DNA from: Ophiothrix spiculata
Taxonomy: Eukaryota; Echinodermata; Ophiuroidea; Amphilepidida; Ophiotrichidae
Length of the DNA: 22,018 nt
NCBI GenBank assembly: GCA_000969725.1
Contig: JXSR01S068380.1
Strand: one strand, 5' to 3'
The notes beneath the pieces are model-generated. The model saw only the letters and a program-made list of their open reading frames with translations. It was not told the origin of the DNA and did not search any database. Position numbers and translations under genes: made by a program. Shown piece after piece: positions 10,399 through 20,565 of this stretch. Each line of letters begins with the position of its first letter. Within the stretch, counting starts at the first letter, position 1.

Positions 10399-10758
10399 GG
10401 TGCAATTCATGATTCTGGTGTGACGAAACCTCACCTCTTTTCTAGCTAAAGAAAAAGAAGAATACAACATAAATGCAGTCTGAAAATTTAACTTTGATTC
10501 CGAAAATTCGTTTTCAAGTTTTAAGCTATTCAGCATTTTAAAAATCCCCATAGACTACTGTGTTGTAATTAATTACTGTCGGGGCCCAACAGTAATTAGA
10601 AAATTACACATTTTCTTACTTTTCTCAAAAATAGAAGCACATTTGAAAGAATGGTTTTGGAATTGTAACATAAACCAGTCAAGGATTCTTATCAGCTGAA
10701 AATCTCGATTTTGATAGAGGTGACCTTGAGGATGAAATGTGGATCATAAATTGCCCCT
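10399..10758. mobile_element. TTAA-flanked MITE (copy 1)
   Basis: Left end TTAAggtgcaattcatgattc and inverted right end TTAAaggggcaatttatgatcc, with TTAA on both sides (10395-10398 and 10759-10762). Near its middle is a 10-bp-arm palindrome, taattactgt...acagtaatta, around ggggccc (about 10569-10597). TTAA duplications occur in piggyBac-type elements, but superfamily is inference. The homologous copy is 12234-12595. Confidence 0.65.
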
Positions 10759-10802
10759 TTAACTTGGGTCACCTTAAGATGAATGGAAATTATTTGTGGA
10801 AC

Positions 10803-10848
10803 GTCATATCGAAAGGTACCTTAATACCGGCATAGTACATTACGAGAT
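10803..10848. mobile_element. Truncated end of a fold-back element at the gap
   Basis: These 46 bases match 17121-17166 with one difference (tacgagat against tgcgagat). It is the left end of the element annotated at 17121-17550, cut off by the N run. Copy 2 of the duplication lacks it at the equivalent place (about 12640). Confidence 0.85.
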
Positions 10849-10898
10849 NNNNNNNNNNNNNNNNNNNNNNNNNNNNNNNNNNNNNNNNNNNNNNNNNN
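10849..10898. other. Assembly gap (50 N)
   Basis: A run of exactly 50 undetermined bases. A round number suggests a fixed-size scaffold gap rather than a measured one. Confidence 0.99.
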
Positions 10899-11618
10899 CA
10901 AATTTCACCTCTAAATGACATAAGATGATATATATAAATCACACCCCAAATTGCATAGTGGCATAAGATTGTAATAATCTTTTTCTTACAAATTAGGTAT
11001 TAGAAGTACAACATTTAAATGTTCTTATTTTCTTTTTATTTCAATGTTTTTATGCAAAATCTGTACAGCAGGATACTCAGATTAGCAACACTATGTGAAA
11101 AGTGATCCTTTCGGCAAATGTAGCTACAATTTACAACCCTAAATGGTAAAAATTATGCTGAAAAGTACCCCTTTTTTGCAGGCTTTTTTAAAAGCGTAGA
11201 CGCCCTTGGTGAGTCAAAATCAGACCCTTTTACGCCATTTTAATGATGAGCATGAGTACCAATTGCCATCCAGAGCGGTCCCCCGGGTTGATAGGAAGAT
11301 GCAACAAAAGTAGCATACTATTTTTACTGCATTATGCATGCAGCCAATGTTATTTAGTAATTTTGTTTTCAGTTATGTGATTTATTTCAGTTTTATTTTC
11401 TCTGCAAATATTTTCATCATAGCATAACCATAATAACTCTCCCATGATACAACCAAGATACTGCTATCTTAGCTGCAGCCAAACTATATGTACATCATTT
11501 TTCAGTAATATCGAAACAGAATAATCTGACTCATTTCCTTTTGTCTCAGTTCATAAACTTCAGTGTTCAAGAAATTTCCCATAACCAGAGCTTTTTATCT
11601 TTAACATCTGCAAGTTTG

Positions 11619-11842
11619 TATACTTTGATCAACACCAAATAGGCAGGCCTCTTCACATCGTGAATTGATGCAGATAAGCGCGTGCGTAGCTGGACACAGA
11701 AAAACTGCAAGAGACGCAGTGTGCGTTGCACGTGTGACTCTCGCATCAGTATCTACGGCACGTGTGTAACTGGGATTATGTTTTACTTGCGGATGAAGAA
11801 AAGCCTCATAATTCCCGCCTATTTAGTGTTGAACAAAGTATA
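11619..11842. mobile_element. MITE of 224 bp (copy 2)
   Basis: Counterpart of 9773-9996. The right TIR has one mismatch (gaacaaagtata instead of gatcaaagtata). Same length, consistent with common descent of the two flanking 1.74-kb copies. Confidence 0.75.
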
Positions 11843-12233
11843 GACCGTAGCTGGGGAGGTAGGGAGTAAGAGAGGGAACTAGGGCAGCCAAAGCCCCTAA
11901 AAATTCTGGCTTAGATTTAAATTTTATCTGCACTTGTAAGCATGGTTTATGACAAAAAATTGTACCGAATAGGTTGTTTATTTCCAATGAGGGCACATGT
12001 AGCATATCAATGACAATTTTTCACAGTGTAGGTCCCCACTAAAGCAACGTCTCTTTGCTTGAGACCGAAATCACAATAGGAAAAGCAGACCAAGCCAGCT
12101 TTGATTATAAAATTTTTGAATTTGAAGATCTTTAATGTGATCCAAATCTACTCGCATTGAGTTTTGATTTTTCTTTGTTAACTTGAGTGATTAAGAAAAA
12201 ACTGTTTCAAAAAAATCACAATACTCGAATTAA

Positions 12234-12595
12234 AGGTGCAATTCATGAGTCTGGTGTGACGAAACCTCACCTTCTTTTCTAGCTAAAGAAAAAGAAGAAT
12301 ACAACATAAATGTAGTCTGAAAATTTAACTTTGATTCCGAAAATTCGTTTTCAAGTTTCAAGCTATTCAGCATTTTAAAAATCCCCATAGACTACCGTGT
12401 TGTAATTAATTAATGTCGGGGCCCAACAGTAATTGGAAAATTACACATTTTCTTACTTTTCTCAAAAATAGAAGCACATTTGAAAGAATGGTTTTGGGAT
12501 TGTAACATAAACCAGTCAAGGATTCCTATCAGGTGAAAATCTCAATTTTGATAGAGGTGACCTTGAGGATGAAATGTGGATCATAAATTGCCCCT
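12234..12595. mobile_element. TTAA-flanked MITE (copy 2)
   Basis: The same element in the second duplication copy, flanked by TTAA at 12230-12233 and 12596-12599. Small indels separate it from copy 1. The central palindrome is partly broken (ttaatgtcggggcccaacagtaatt). Confidence 0.65.
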
Positions 12596-13099
12596 TTAAC
12601 TTGGGTCACCTTAAGATGAATGGAATTTATTTTGCTGAACTTCTTACAGCAGAAGGCTCCAAAAATGTTTGCATCTTTTATTTGGCTTTAATATTTTTGC
12701 ATGAAAATGTATTAACCTGAACAGCATTAGGAAGCTATTTGTCCACATCTGTTACAATAGCTAAGCAAACTATCAAAGGCCTCCACTCTATTAATAATTG
12801 AAACAAAAATGCTGATTGCAGGGCCCTATTGCACATATGCGATAAACCCTGAGATGCTGGTTAGCCCTTAACACTGCAGTGTTTACATGGTAAAAGTAAT
12901 TGTGGCTTTTAGTTAAGTCTGTTTAAATCTTACATATTTAGTTGCTGAATCTTATATTTAGTTCTTAACCACCATGTATAAACTAATATATCTAGCTACT
13001 ATTTCTCTTTCAGCACAAGGGATAACATAAACCTTAGAATCATTTGTATCATGATAATTCATGTAGTATTTTCGTAACCTATGTATCTCTCATTTACAG

Positions 13100-13165
13100 C
13101 ATTAGTGAGGACACAGAAATACCTCCCTCTCCACCATCATCACAGTCGTACTTAACAAGTTATTG
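13100..13165 (+). CDS. FAM13: FAM13 exon (SEDTEIPPSPPSS block)
   Basis: A 66-bp exon between acceptor ctctcatttacag and donor TTG/gtatgt. Joined to the two bases from 3513 it reads SISEDTEIPPSPPSSQSY then LTSY, ending at phase 2. The DTE-I/V-PPSPP-S block is among the most conserved short motifs in FAM13 proteins and lies just before the first coiled coil, as here. Strong call despite its size. Confidence 0.87.
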
Positions 13166-13789
13166 GTATGTTGGTCCATCCTCTCTTTAGCTTACATGCT
13201 ATCAGCAACAACAACACATCCAACATGGCTTTTTCGCTTTTAGAAAATATTTCCACACCAGTCTGTTAATCTTGACTTTGAAAAGACCCAAGGCCAACAA
13301 ATTGTACAAATCCAAGATGATTGTGACAAGAATACATTTTGTAACGATTTTTATAATATTATAAATTTTGAATGTTATTGCTATGCAGTGAAATGTGTAA
13401 CTGGTTTATCTGCTTTGAAAAACAATGTGGAAAGGGTGGCTTTTCCCAGCTTAAGAAAGGCATGGAAACATTCAAAATCTACACCAGAATTATTTTTGTA
13501 AGTCTTGTTGAATTCTTGAAATTGCAGTAAGGTTATCGCTGACACATAAACCAGAGATAAAGTGACCATTCTGAAAGGAAATGAATACATGCAATATAAG
13601 AAATGTTCTCATAGATACATGCTTCTCATATAGCATTGACCGTGGTCAGCATGCAATCAAGAGTTTAGACATATTTGTCCCTCATAGAAAAATTACCTAT
13701 CAATAGGCTTGGGTATTTTTACCAGCCTAATAGGTCGGCTTAAAAAAAAGGAGATAGAGAAAAGCCATGTTGTCAAATCTACCTGTTAA

Positions 13790-13935
13790 TTAACCCTAAC
13801 CCAACAGAACCTCACAAAAACTCATTAATCCTAACTCCAGATCACTGAGAAATATCTCCTTGGAAATCTGTGTCAAAAAGGGATGGTTTCCTATCTGGAT
13901 TTGAACACAGAACCTCTTGCACTTGCACCAAGAAT
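13790..13935 (-). repeat. Degenerate tRNA-SINE-like repeat, minus strand
   Basis: Starts taaccctaacccaacag and later has ggatttgaacacagaacctcttgc, a decayed form of the gggattcgaaccc-tgacctct B-box block at 79-100. Together with the similar taaccct start at 1 this suggests two members of one dispersed family, this one badly eroded. Confidence 0.35.
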
Positions 13936-14799
13936 GATACATAACACTTCTGTGGAACATTTATTTTCGCGCAAGACAAATTAAGCACGAAGAGTTAAAA
14001 AAAAAAAAAATTGTGGCACGAAAAAAATTGTCCTTACAGTCCTACAGTATGGATGCTGTAACAGTAACCTCATCTCAGCTGATCAACGTTGTTGTTGAGC
14101 ATGCTTGAAAACATTCCTGTACTAAATTACTGTGTTGGCATATGGTACTATCTCTCGTCTGAGTGATCAGAAATCCTAGGTTCAATTTTTTGTACCACCT
14201 CTTGTGCACCACATAAAGTTTCCCTTCATATTACCTCATTCTTTTCAGGAGACATTTCTTTTGAGTTTGGTTAGGGTTATGACTGCTTAGCTTTATTCCC
14301 AATTAAACCATGCTCAAAAAGAACTACTTCAATCAGTTCAATAATGTTCACAGATCATTATTCAGATTTCTAGGAAATTGTTTTTAAAGTTATTTTTTGA
14401 TTGTTACAGTAGAAGTGCATTTCGATCATATTGTGTTACAGAAAATTGGATTTATAGTTATTTTTGATGGTTACAATGTTATGAAATTCAAAGATCTTGA
14501 TCAGTTTCTTACAGCCTGTAACTATACTAGTATATATGGATGGACCTTGCAAGTTAACGCAAAGCAGCTTGCCCCTACGATTCTCGCTTGTGAGGTCCAT
14601 CTAGATGGACTTGAGATGGATTAATTGTCTGACAAAATTTCATTAGTATTAATTAATGAGACTTGTGTTAAATGTTAACATTTCAATTGTGTTATTTTAG
14701 TTATGCATTTTTTAAAATGTTCAAATACCATTTTGTTGCTAGCAATGGATATATCCACTTTCCATAGCTAAAGTTGCCAGTTACAGAACAGTTACTGTA

Positions 14800-15352
14800 T
14801 ACGAGGGGGTATCAAAAAGTTTTAAACTTGACCCATAAGGGATGGAGCTATATTAATGAAATTTGATCAGAATATAGTCACTCGTCTTTATGTACATTAT
14901 TGTGCAGTAATGGTCTCATATTAGTAGATTTTCTTTCTTTACAGTTGGCGATTGATGTCATCTACCTACCAGCTTATTACATTAGCTGCATGGATGAAAT
15001 TTAGACATGCAGCATAATTAAGACCTTGCATGTGAAGGGTTACAGGGCCCAGTAAATCCAAATGACACAACCAAAGTTTATTATTTGAAACAATAGTAAA
15101 GGGTAGGGTTTCCTCTTTCCATTGATAGCATTATGGAAATAGGTCAATGAATGATGTCACAATGACGTAATAATACATGGCCGACCTAAAAATGTTGAAT
15201 TTCATTGATATTATAAAAACAGATTTTTTCAATGGAGACAGCCAGTTACAAGAGGGAGAGATGAAGGCATCCTTAAGTATCTTATAATAAAAGTTTGCTC
15301 CTAGTTCCATTTCTTCTAGGTAAAGTTTATAACTTTTTGATACACCCTTGAA
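14800..15352. mobile_element. Mariner/Tc1-type non-autonomous element, about 553 bp
   Basis: The left end tacgagggggtatcaaaaag continues ttttaaacttgac; the inverted right end is ttcaagggtgtatcaaaaag continuing ttataaacttta. TA flanks both ends (14798-14799 and 15353-15354). The acgaggg--t-tcaaaaagtt form is characteristic of mariner TIRs. The interior has a minus-strand ORF of 90 codons (15131-15403) that runs through the right TIR and shows no transposase DD(E/D) region that I can recognise, so it is treated as non-coding. Confidence 0.75.
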
Positions 15353-15574
15353 TATAAAGGATTTGATAAATGCTATTTTTGCAGTTAGTGCTACAATCAG
15401 CACTTATATTAGTGAATGTACAATGTTCATTTTTGAAGGGGAGGAAGAGAAGAATCCACATCTGTACCTACTTGGAGTCTGACTGATGGCAAGTGAGGGA
15501 TGGGAGAGGGGTAGTCTCTCAATCATCCCCTTCCCCTCATGTTACTATTGCCAGTACTGCATACACAATTGAAC

Positions 15575-15915
15575 CGCTGTTTAAAAGTTGCCACAACACT
15601 GTAGACTAGGGGTTCTCAACTAGTTCTTATAATGCGCCACATGAGAAAATTGTATGCTAAAGCGCCACATGCATATGGTTTTTCAATGTATTATAATGTA
15701 TTCTTTATTTTTTGAGAGAGCAAAAGCGCCAATTGATCTGTAACAGTCAAAGCGCCAAATTGAGAATCCCTGCTGTAGACTATGGTGACCACCCAACTAT
15801 TGTGTAAGAAAAGTTATGTTAAGTTTTACACAAGTTTAAACAACTTGTGAAATTTTTTACACAATAGTTGGGAGGTCCCTATATTCTACAGTGTTTTATA
15901 AACTTTTACACAGTG
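15575..15915. mobile_element. Fold-back element interrupted by a hAT-type insertion
   Basis: Ignoring 15607-15780, the left arm (ctgtttaaaagtt...cactgtagac, then tatggtgaccacccaactattgtgtaa to about 15837) is the inverted complement of 15841-15915 (ttacacaatagttgggaggtccctat...gtgttttataaacttttacacagtg). The uninterrupted element would be about 167 bp, almost entirely a hairpin. Outer target duplication not resolved. Confidence 0.75.
15607..15772. mobile_element. hAT-type MITE, 166 bp, with 8-bp target duplication
   Basis: Ends taggggttctcaa and ttgagaatccctg form the typical hAT TIR (CAGGG-TTCTCAA). They are flanked by a perfect 8-bp direct repeat, ctgtagac (15599-15606 and 15773-15780), the hAT signature. 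Inside, gcgccacat and gcgcca-att motifs recur. It sits in the left arm of the 15575-15915 fold-back element and is therefore the younger insertion. Confidence 0.85.
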
Positions 15916-16278
15916 ATTAATGGAGTAGTGATACATTAAAATGTCTTCCAGGGGTGATTCCTATGTATAGTACAATGGAGCCAACATGGATGGTTGTATA
16001 ACACTTCTTATCTACTGCTATTCTACAAATATTTTTAACATTACTGTCATCTTCAGGTTTACATCAGAAACGAAGCAAACCAATTAAAAGAGTTTTGAAT
16101 ATCAAACTTATAGACTCTACTAATATTCCTATGTAGCTAGTCATTTGGAAGGTGACATTGACTCTAAATGATGAGTAAAACCAATTTAAATCAGTAATCA
16201 GTGTGCAATGAATAGATTCAAATTAATCATGTACAGTAATTCATGAAAGTTCATCTGTGTTGGTACAACATTATTGAA

Positions 16279-16502
16279 TGTTTAAAACCAAGGTTCACAA
16301 CACAAGTTTGAAAACCAACCCATGCTTAACTGAGATGAGGAGGGGGGGGGATGCAAACTTCCGAGAGTCTATGAGTCTGCTCTCAAGTACCCAAAGGTTA
16401 CTATCTGAGACAGTCTCTTCTTGCTGATGAAAGATGAAGGATCTCCTTTAAAATTTTGAGGTAAGTTTTTCAAACCTTGTGTTGTGAATTATAGTTTCAA
16501 CT
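16279..16502. mobile_element. Inverted-repeat element, about 224 bp
   Basis: ttcacaacacaagtttgaaaa (16293-16313) pairs with tttttcaaaccttgtgttgtgaa near 16466-16488. Weaker pairing extends to gtttaaaac and gtttcaac outside. It contains a 9-G run (16342-16350). No coding capacity. Confidence 0.65.
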
Positions 16503-16566
16503 GTCCATTTCATCAGTTTCCAGTTCAATGAAAATCATTTAAATGAGATTTGTCAAGTAGTAACTG

Positions 16567-16690
16567 GTATACAATTATATACTGACTCAAAGATCTGGTT
16601 AAAACCTATGGGTGCCCTAAAGTGGTTGATAGCTATTTTTACCAAGCGATGCAGCCTCAAAGTCACTGAAGGAACAAGATACAAGTTCAA
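16567..16690. mobile_element. Second, decayed copy of the 483-650 fold-back family
   Basis: Shares with 483-620 the blocks gtatacaa-tatatactgact, aaagatct, gttaaaac-tatgg, agctatttt, gta/gcagcc and agtcactgaagga in the same order. The right arm and the GGGGC hairpin have decayed. Confidence 0.6.
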
Positions 16691-17120
16691 TGTAGCCCCG
16701 GTCTTCCCTATATGTAATATTTAGGTTGATTTAAATGGTGCATTTGAGCTGTTAACAAATGTGTTTTATATGCCTGACCCAATTCATCATGTTTCTAATG
16801 ACAACATGAATCGTCATATGTTTGAAATGTTTGCTTTGATTACGCATAGCTTATAATATTTTTGCCATTTCAACATTTTTCATTAATAAAATTCATTACT
16901 TTGCCTAATTTAATATTAAATTCATCTCCTTCAAGTTCATGAATTTCTACCTACTAACATTGATAATTATAATTTCATCTTTCACCAAGATCCCTAATCC
17001 CAGGGCTGTGGTTTTTGCAATGTTTTCCTGAGTTTATAACAATTCCAAGTACAGCCATGTAATACTGCCTTAGTTTTTTATAGTTTTGGAGATGGAATTC
17101 CCAGGTGATATTTGTGGATC

Positions 17121-17550
17121 GTCATATCGAAAGGTACCTTAATACCGGCATAGTACATTGCGAGATACGGGCCATTGAAGCTAAGCATAGTCAAAAATCA
17201 CGTCCAAGGTCGAATTTCTAATTTCATCAGAAAGGTTATCATTGAAGTGTATTCTATCATATTAATCAGGTTCCAACATCCAAAACATAAGAAAAATGTA
17301 TTAAAAACCAAGCTAAAAATCCTCTCTCCATTCAATGATACTAAGTACAAAAACGTTAAACTCGATTTTTCTCAGAACTATAGTTTTCCGAATCAGCCCG
17401 ATGCCTTTTACCAATTTGAGTGTAACTTCGCCATCGAACATCCAATAACCAAAATCAAGGTGTCATTTTAAAGCTTAAAATCTCAGCTTTCAGATGAGAC
17501 CAAACAATTAACTTTGATTTTGCCGACCTTAAGGTACCTTTCGATATGAC
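17121..17550. mobile_element. Fold-back element with perfect 22-bp terminal arms
   Basis: gtcatatcgaaaggtacc plus ttaa at 17121-17142 is the exact inverted complement of 17529-17550. Weaker pairing seems to continue outward (tttgtggatc against gggtcacat). The interior includes a 98-codon plus-strand ORF (17175-17471), with no family recognised and no independent support for expression. The left 46 bases recur at 10803-10848. Confidence 0.8.
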
Positions 17551-17586
17551 GGGTCACATTTTACTTCCATTTCCATATGAACATTA

Positions 17587-17709
17587 TAGGCCAAACAATA
17601 ATTTATTGGACAATTTAAACAAAAATTCCATGGTACAGGTTGCATTTACAAACAATGGGGCCCTGCACTCTGAATTTCTGTTTAAACTGTCCAAATAATT
17701 TTTTGCCTA
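17587..17709. mobile_element. Small MITE of about 123 bp with TA target duplication
   Basis: tataggc...ttggacaatttaaacaaaaattc at the left pairs with gaatttctgtttaaactgtccaa...gcctata at the right, so nearly the whole element is a hairpin. TA flanks both ends (17585-17586 and 17710-17711). A gggccc hexamer is near the centre (17660-17665). Confidence 0.75.
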
Positions 17710-18365
17710 TAGATATTCTCCTGATGAAGGCTAAATATTACAACACAAATGATATTTGTGTCAATGTTGACCTTCATAAATACTAAAATACGATTTAAAA
17801 TTTTTTGGAACTGATCAAAGGAAATGTTGTTTGCAAGAACAGCTGAAGTTCTGGTCAGTCTTGGACCAAGGTAAATATTTTTGTCAGAAAAAGAACTTCG
17901 GAAATACTTGCTCTAATTATTTAACTTTCCTCTTGTATTTGGGCCCAGGATGACATATTTTTTGGTAGAAATTCATGATAACACTTACAGCTACTAACAT
18001 AAATTATTGAAAAATCAACTCATCATTTGTCATCGCTCAATTTGAGCTTCCCATTGTCTTATTTCTCAAGCCTTTAGTGTTTATACATACAAAACATTGC
18101 TTAATATTTTTGAACTTGCATAGTTCTAATATAACACTGTTTAAATACTTCATGACATTTTTAAGTTTAACATGTTAATATTCCTGTTTTGAAATACATG
18201 TTTATCCATATGTACATAAAAAATTGTTAAAAGTCAATATGTATTGCAAAATTGCATTTTAGTAATAGTGCAGTGGATTCATGGATTAAATGCATTTTTG
18301 TTGCTTTAATGGTTCGGACAAAAGGAAAAGCCAGAAGTAGCTTATCAAGTTATCATGGTGGGGAA

Positions 18366-18383
18366 GGGGGGGGGGGGGGGGGG
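18366..18383 (+). repeat. Homopolymer run of 18 G
   Basis: An uninterrupted G tract in the intron. Such runs can form G-quadruplex-like structures and are often miscounted in assembly, so its length is uncertain. Shorter runs occur at 8964-8975 and 16342-16350. Confidence 0.9.
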
Positions 18384-18918
18384 ATAGAAGGGATGCCTTT
18401 CAATGAGCATGATGATAGTATTCTTGGCTTCTGTGTTTACATTATACAATAGACATTGTCATCAGAAATCCTTAATTATATCTCTTCCTTTCAGTGGTGA
18501 ATGCAATGATATATCTGTTTCCCATTCTGCATCTACTTTCAGAGCTACAAATCATTCTTTCCTTGCCTGTCATTTCACCAAACTGTGTATTTTTTCTATT
18601 AAGAAAAAGTAGATTATGGATAAATTTAGTATAGAGAGTGGGTGATGACCTAGTTCATTGTCCAGTAAAACCATGTTAACACAAAACCTAAAAAAAACAA
18701 ATCCTTGTGTATGGTGGTTTTTGAGATCCGAAATCCTGATTTAGGGTCAATATTTAGGAATCAGTTATGTGTATTATATTTCTCAAAACTAGTGCCCCCT
18801 CCCCTTGGGCTCTACTTGAATGTTCAAGCAAGTTTTTATTTACTAAGTTCAAAATCCATTATTAATTTTTTAGCATATAACTTAAACCAAGTATTTTGTA
18901 TTTTTCTTCATACTGTAG

Positions 18919-19051
18919 CCCCTCAAAAAGAGCCGAGAAACATGGCGAAGAAGACGTATCAACCACCAAGCAGCTGACGAGGCAGATACGCAGCCTGAAG
19001 CGCAAGATTAGGCAGTTTGAAGAGGAGTTTGAAAAGGACAAGGGATATAAG
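18919..19051 (+). CDS. FAM13: FAM13 exon (first basic coiled coil)
   Basis: A 133-bp exon with acceptor catactgtag after a T-rich tract and donor ATAAG/gtaagg. Its first base completes a Cys codon with the TG from 13165. The rest reads PSKRAEKHGEEDVSTT, then KQLTRQIRSLKRKIRQ, then FEEEFEKDKGYK, ending at phase 0. The second half is a highly charged heptad-like helix and corresponds to the QLTRRIQSLKKKIRKFE coiled coil of vertebrate FAM13A. An RRRSSS segment found at this junction in human FAM13A is absent, so a small extra exon in the 13166-18918 intron cannot be excluded. Confidence 0.9.
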
Positions 19052-19531
19052 GTAAGGCAACAAATATCTCCACTCCCCACTCACAACCCTACCCCTAACT
19101 CCTGTTTCACAGGTGGGTGGACCTTATTATATGACTTTGAAAAATACCACAACTAAAAAAAAAGTCAGTCAGGCCCATTTAAAACCTTTTTTCTTCCCAA
19201 TTGAAAAAATCACATTCACTTTGCTTCATTGAACCTAATAGTTTTCGAAATTTTAGATTTTTGATGTAAAATAGGAGCGTACATTTGTTAAAAAGAAAAT
19301 AAATGGTTTTGGAGAATAACCAACCACAGTGTTATAGTCATATGTGCTTTATATGAATTTGTTATTGAATTAGAATAAGATATAGAATTTATAAAATTCC
19401 AAATTTTAAAATTTTGTTTTGAATCAAACTAAATTGGAATGGATATGGATATGTTATATTAGAATTAATATTGTTGATACAGATTTTACAATGGTATAAG
19501 TAAACAATGTTTGTGACTATTTTGTCAACAG
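19052..19531 (+). other. Intron
   Basis: Phase-0 intron of 480 bp between the two coiled-coil exons. AT-rich; no repeat or RNA gene recognised. Confidence 0.8.
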
Positions 19532-19613
19532 CCATCACATATTGACAAAGCTACTCAGCCAGAAATCAAGAAAATGATGGGAGAATTAAAACGAGCAAAC
19601 AAACAATTGAGAG
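19532..19613 (+). CDS. FAM13: FAM13 exon (PSHIDKATQPEIKK block)
   Basis: An 82-bp exon with acceptor ttttgtcaacag and donor GAGAG/gtaagt. Phase 0 at its start, it reads PSHIDKATQPEIKKMMGELK then RANKQLR, leaving a single g at phase 1. It matches the Y-(K/R)-PSH-DKA--PE stretch of FAM13 proteins and continues the coiled coil from the previous exon. The next exon must supply two bases to complete a G-N-N codon. All eight candidate acceptors in the array at 21305-22018 do so, giving GAA (Glu), which matches the Glu found there in vertebrate FAM13 (QLKE). Confidence 0.9.
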
Positions 19614-20049
19614 GTAAGTTGTTAAGGGATGCTTTGGAACTCAACCGCTATTTAAAGGAGCCCTGTCCGATTGAGTCAGCATTTTAAAAACTTTCTGAGA
19701 TTTTGGTACCAAAATATTCCCCATATTTTTCTTATTACCCATGTGAAAGTTTACGGCTGAAACGTGTTGCGTTTCGAAGGTATAAGTGAAAATATGTTAA
19801 ATAATGGTAACCATAAAATAACTCACACAGTAAAGTAATAGGCAAGTGGAAAATACAAAATTGCTCATAAAATCAAAATGGTTGTTCCAATTTAACTGAA
19901 ATTTGAAATTGAAACATCTTAATTGGTGATCTTTCATATGACAGTGAAAACTAAAATTTGAAAAATCGGACTATGTAGTAGTGTTCCATGACACAAATTG
20001 TTACCAGGATGCAAGTGAATTATAATTGACATGGAAAAATATGAGTTAA

Positions 20050-20565
20050 AGGGGCATTGGACAAGTTCAACATCATCCCCAAACTTTTCCCCATTCATTT
20101 TGAGTTTTTTGCATCATTTGAAGTATGAGCGGTAATAATGACAGTATGCAAAGTGTCATAGTCAAATTCAAACTCTTTATATTAAAATATTTTTGATTTT
20201 CTTTTATTTCTAATTATCGTTGTCGACAACGATAAATACTGCCCTCTATAGTTGAATTTTAAAAATTGGCCTTTTCAGGAGATCTAAAACAAACTTCATA
20301 CTTTTTTTTTTATTTGCAATCTATATTGTTAAAGGAATGTTTTACAAACGAATATTTTGCTCTCTCGTGATATATAGCATCAATAAATACGTTTAGAGAA
20401 TAGCCTCATACCCAAGATCAACAAACAAAATAAAATTAACATTTTTGACTTTTCTTAAGGTTTTGATCAAAATTTTCCCGATATTTAGTAATTGACTGTT
20501 ATTTTCTAGCATATGAAGTGTAAATAATCCACAAATAAAATTTCAAAATTTTGTCTAATGCCCCT
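20050..20565. mobile_element. TTAA-flanked inverted-repeat element, about 516 bp
   Basis: aggggcattggacaa at the left and ttgtctaatgcccct at the right, each flanked by TTAA (20046-20049 and 20566-20569). The TIR opening (aggggca) and TTAA flanks resemble those of 10399-10758, suggesting a related family. Inside is a perfect 22-bp palindrome centred on GTCGAC (20214-20235). No coding capacity. Confidence 0.7.

Larger units (their letters stand above)
9053..10802 (+). repeat. Large duplication, copy 1 (about 1.75 kb)
   Basis: Nearly identical to 10899-12640, in the same orientation. Differences are scattered substitutions and small indels, such as extra aggg units at about 10029-10040 that copy 2 lacks, and gtgctttgcacgtgcg against gtgcgttgcacgtgtg. 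This copy ends where sequence matching the element at 17121 begins. See the finding on haplotype duplication. Confidence 0.95.
10899..12640 (+). repeat. Large duplication, copy 2 (about 1.74 kb)
   Basis: Begins abruptly after the N run with the sequence found at 9053, and follows copy 1 to about 12640, where it continues into unique intron sequence. No coding exon is included, so the duplication does not alter the predicted protein. Confidence 0.95.
3514..13099 (+). other. Large intron packed with non-autonomous repeats
   Basis: About 9.6 kb, including the 50-N gap, with no additional exon supported. Inverted-repeat elements are at 4101-4502, 5353-5560, 5568-5846, 7374-7917 and 8964-9440; two more, within the duplicated segment, are at 9773-9996/11619-11842 and 10399-10758/12234-12595. 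Stretches 5850-7370 and 7920-8960 hold only AT-rich sequence and short chance ORFs. 12641-13099 shows no feature before the acceptor tract. Confidence 0.7.
13166..18918 (+). other. Large intron with several nested transposon remnants
   Basis: About 5.75 kb with no exon supported. Elements are annotated at 13790-13935, 14800-15352, 15575-15915, 15607-15772, 16279-16502, 16567-16690, 17121-17550 and 17587-17709. A palindrome gtccatctagatggac lies at 14595-14610. 17712-18918 holds nothing beyond an 18-G run. Confidence 0.7.

Noticed and set aside
9977..12005. Paired minus-strand ORFs (9977-10171 and 11823-12005) as a duplicated small gene
   Set aside because: They are the same repeat sequence present in both copies of the 1.74-kb duplication; one is shortened by a microsatellite change, and no gene-like context exists.
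13795..13806. Telomere-like repeat (taaccctaaccc)
   Set aside because: Only two units; it belongs to a decayed SINE-type repeat, and the same motif appears with another SINE fragment at the window start.
15131..15403. 90-codon minus-strand ORF as a transposase
   Set aside because: It runs across the mariner-type right TIR, shows no recognisable DD(E/D) or helix-turn-helix region, and is far shorter than a mariner transposase.
19654..19990. A further inverted-repeat element in the intron after the last exon
   Set aside because: Only an 8-base core (gtccgatt) pairs convincingly; arms and target duplication are not clear.
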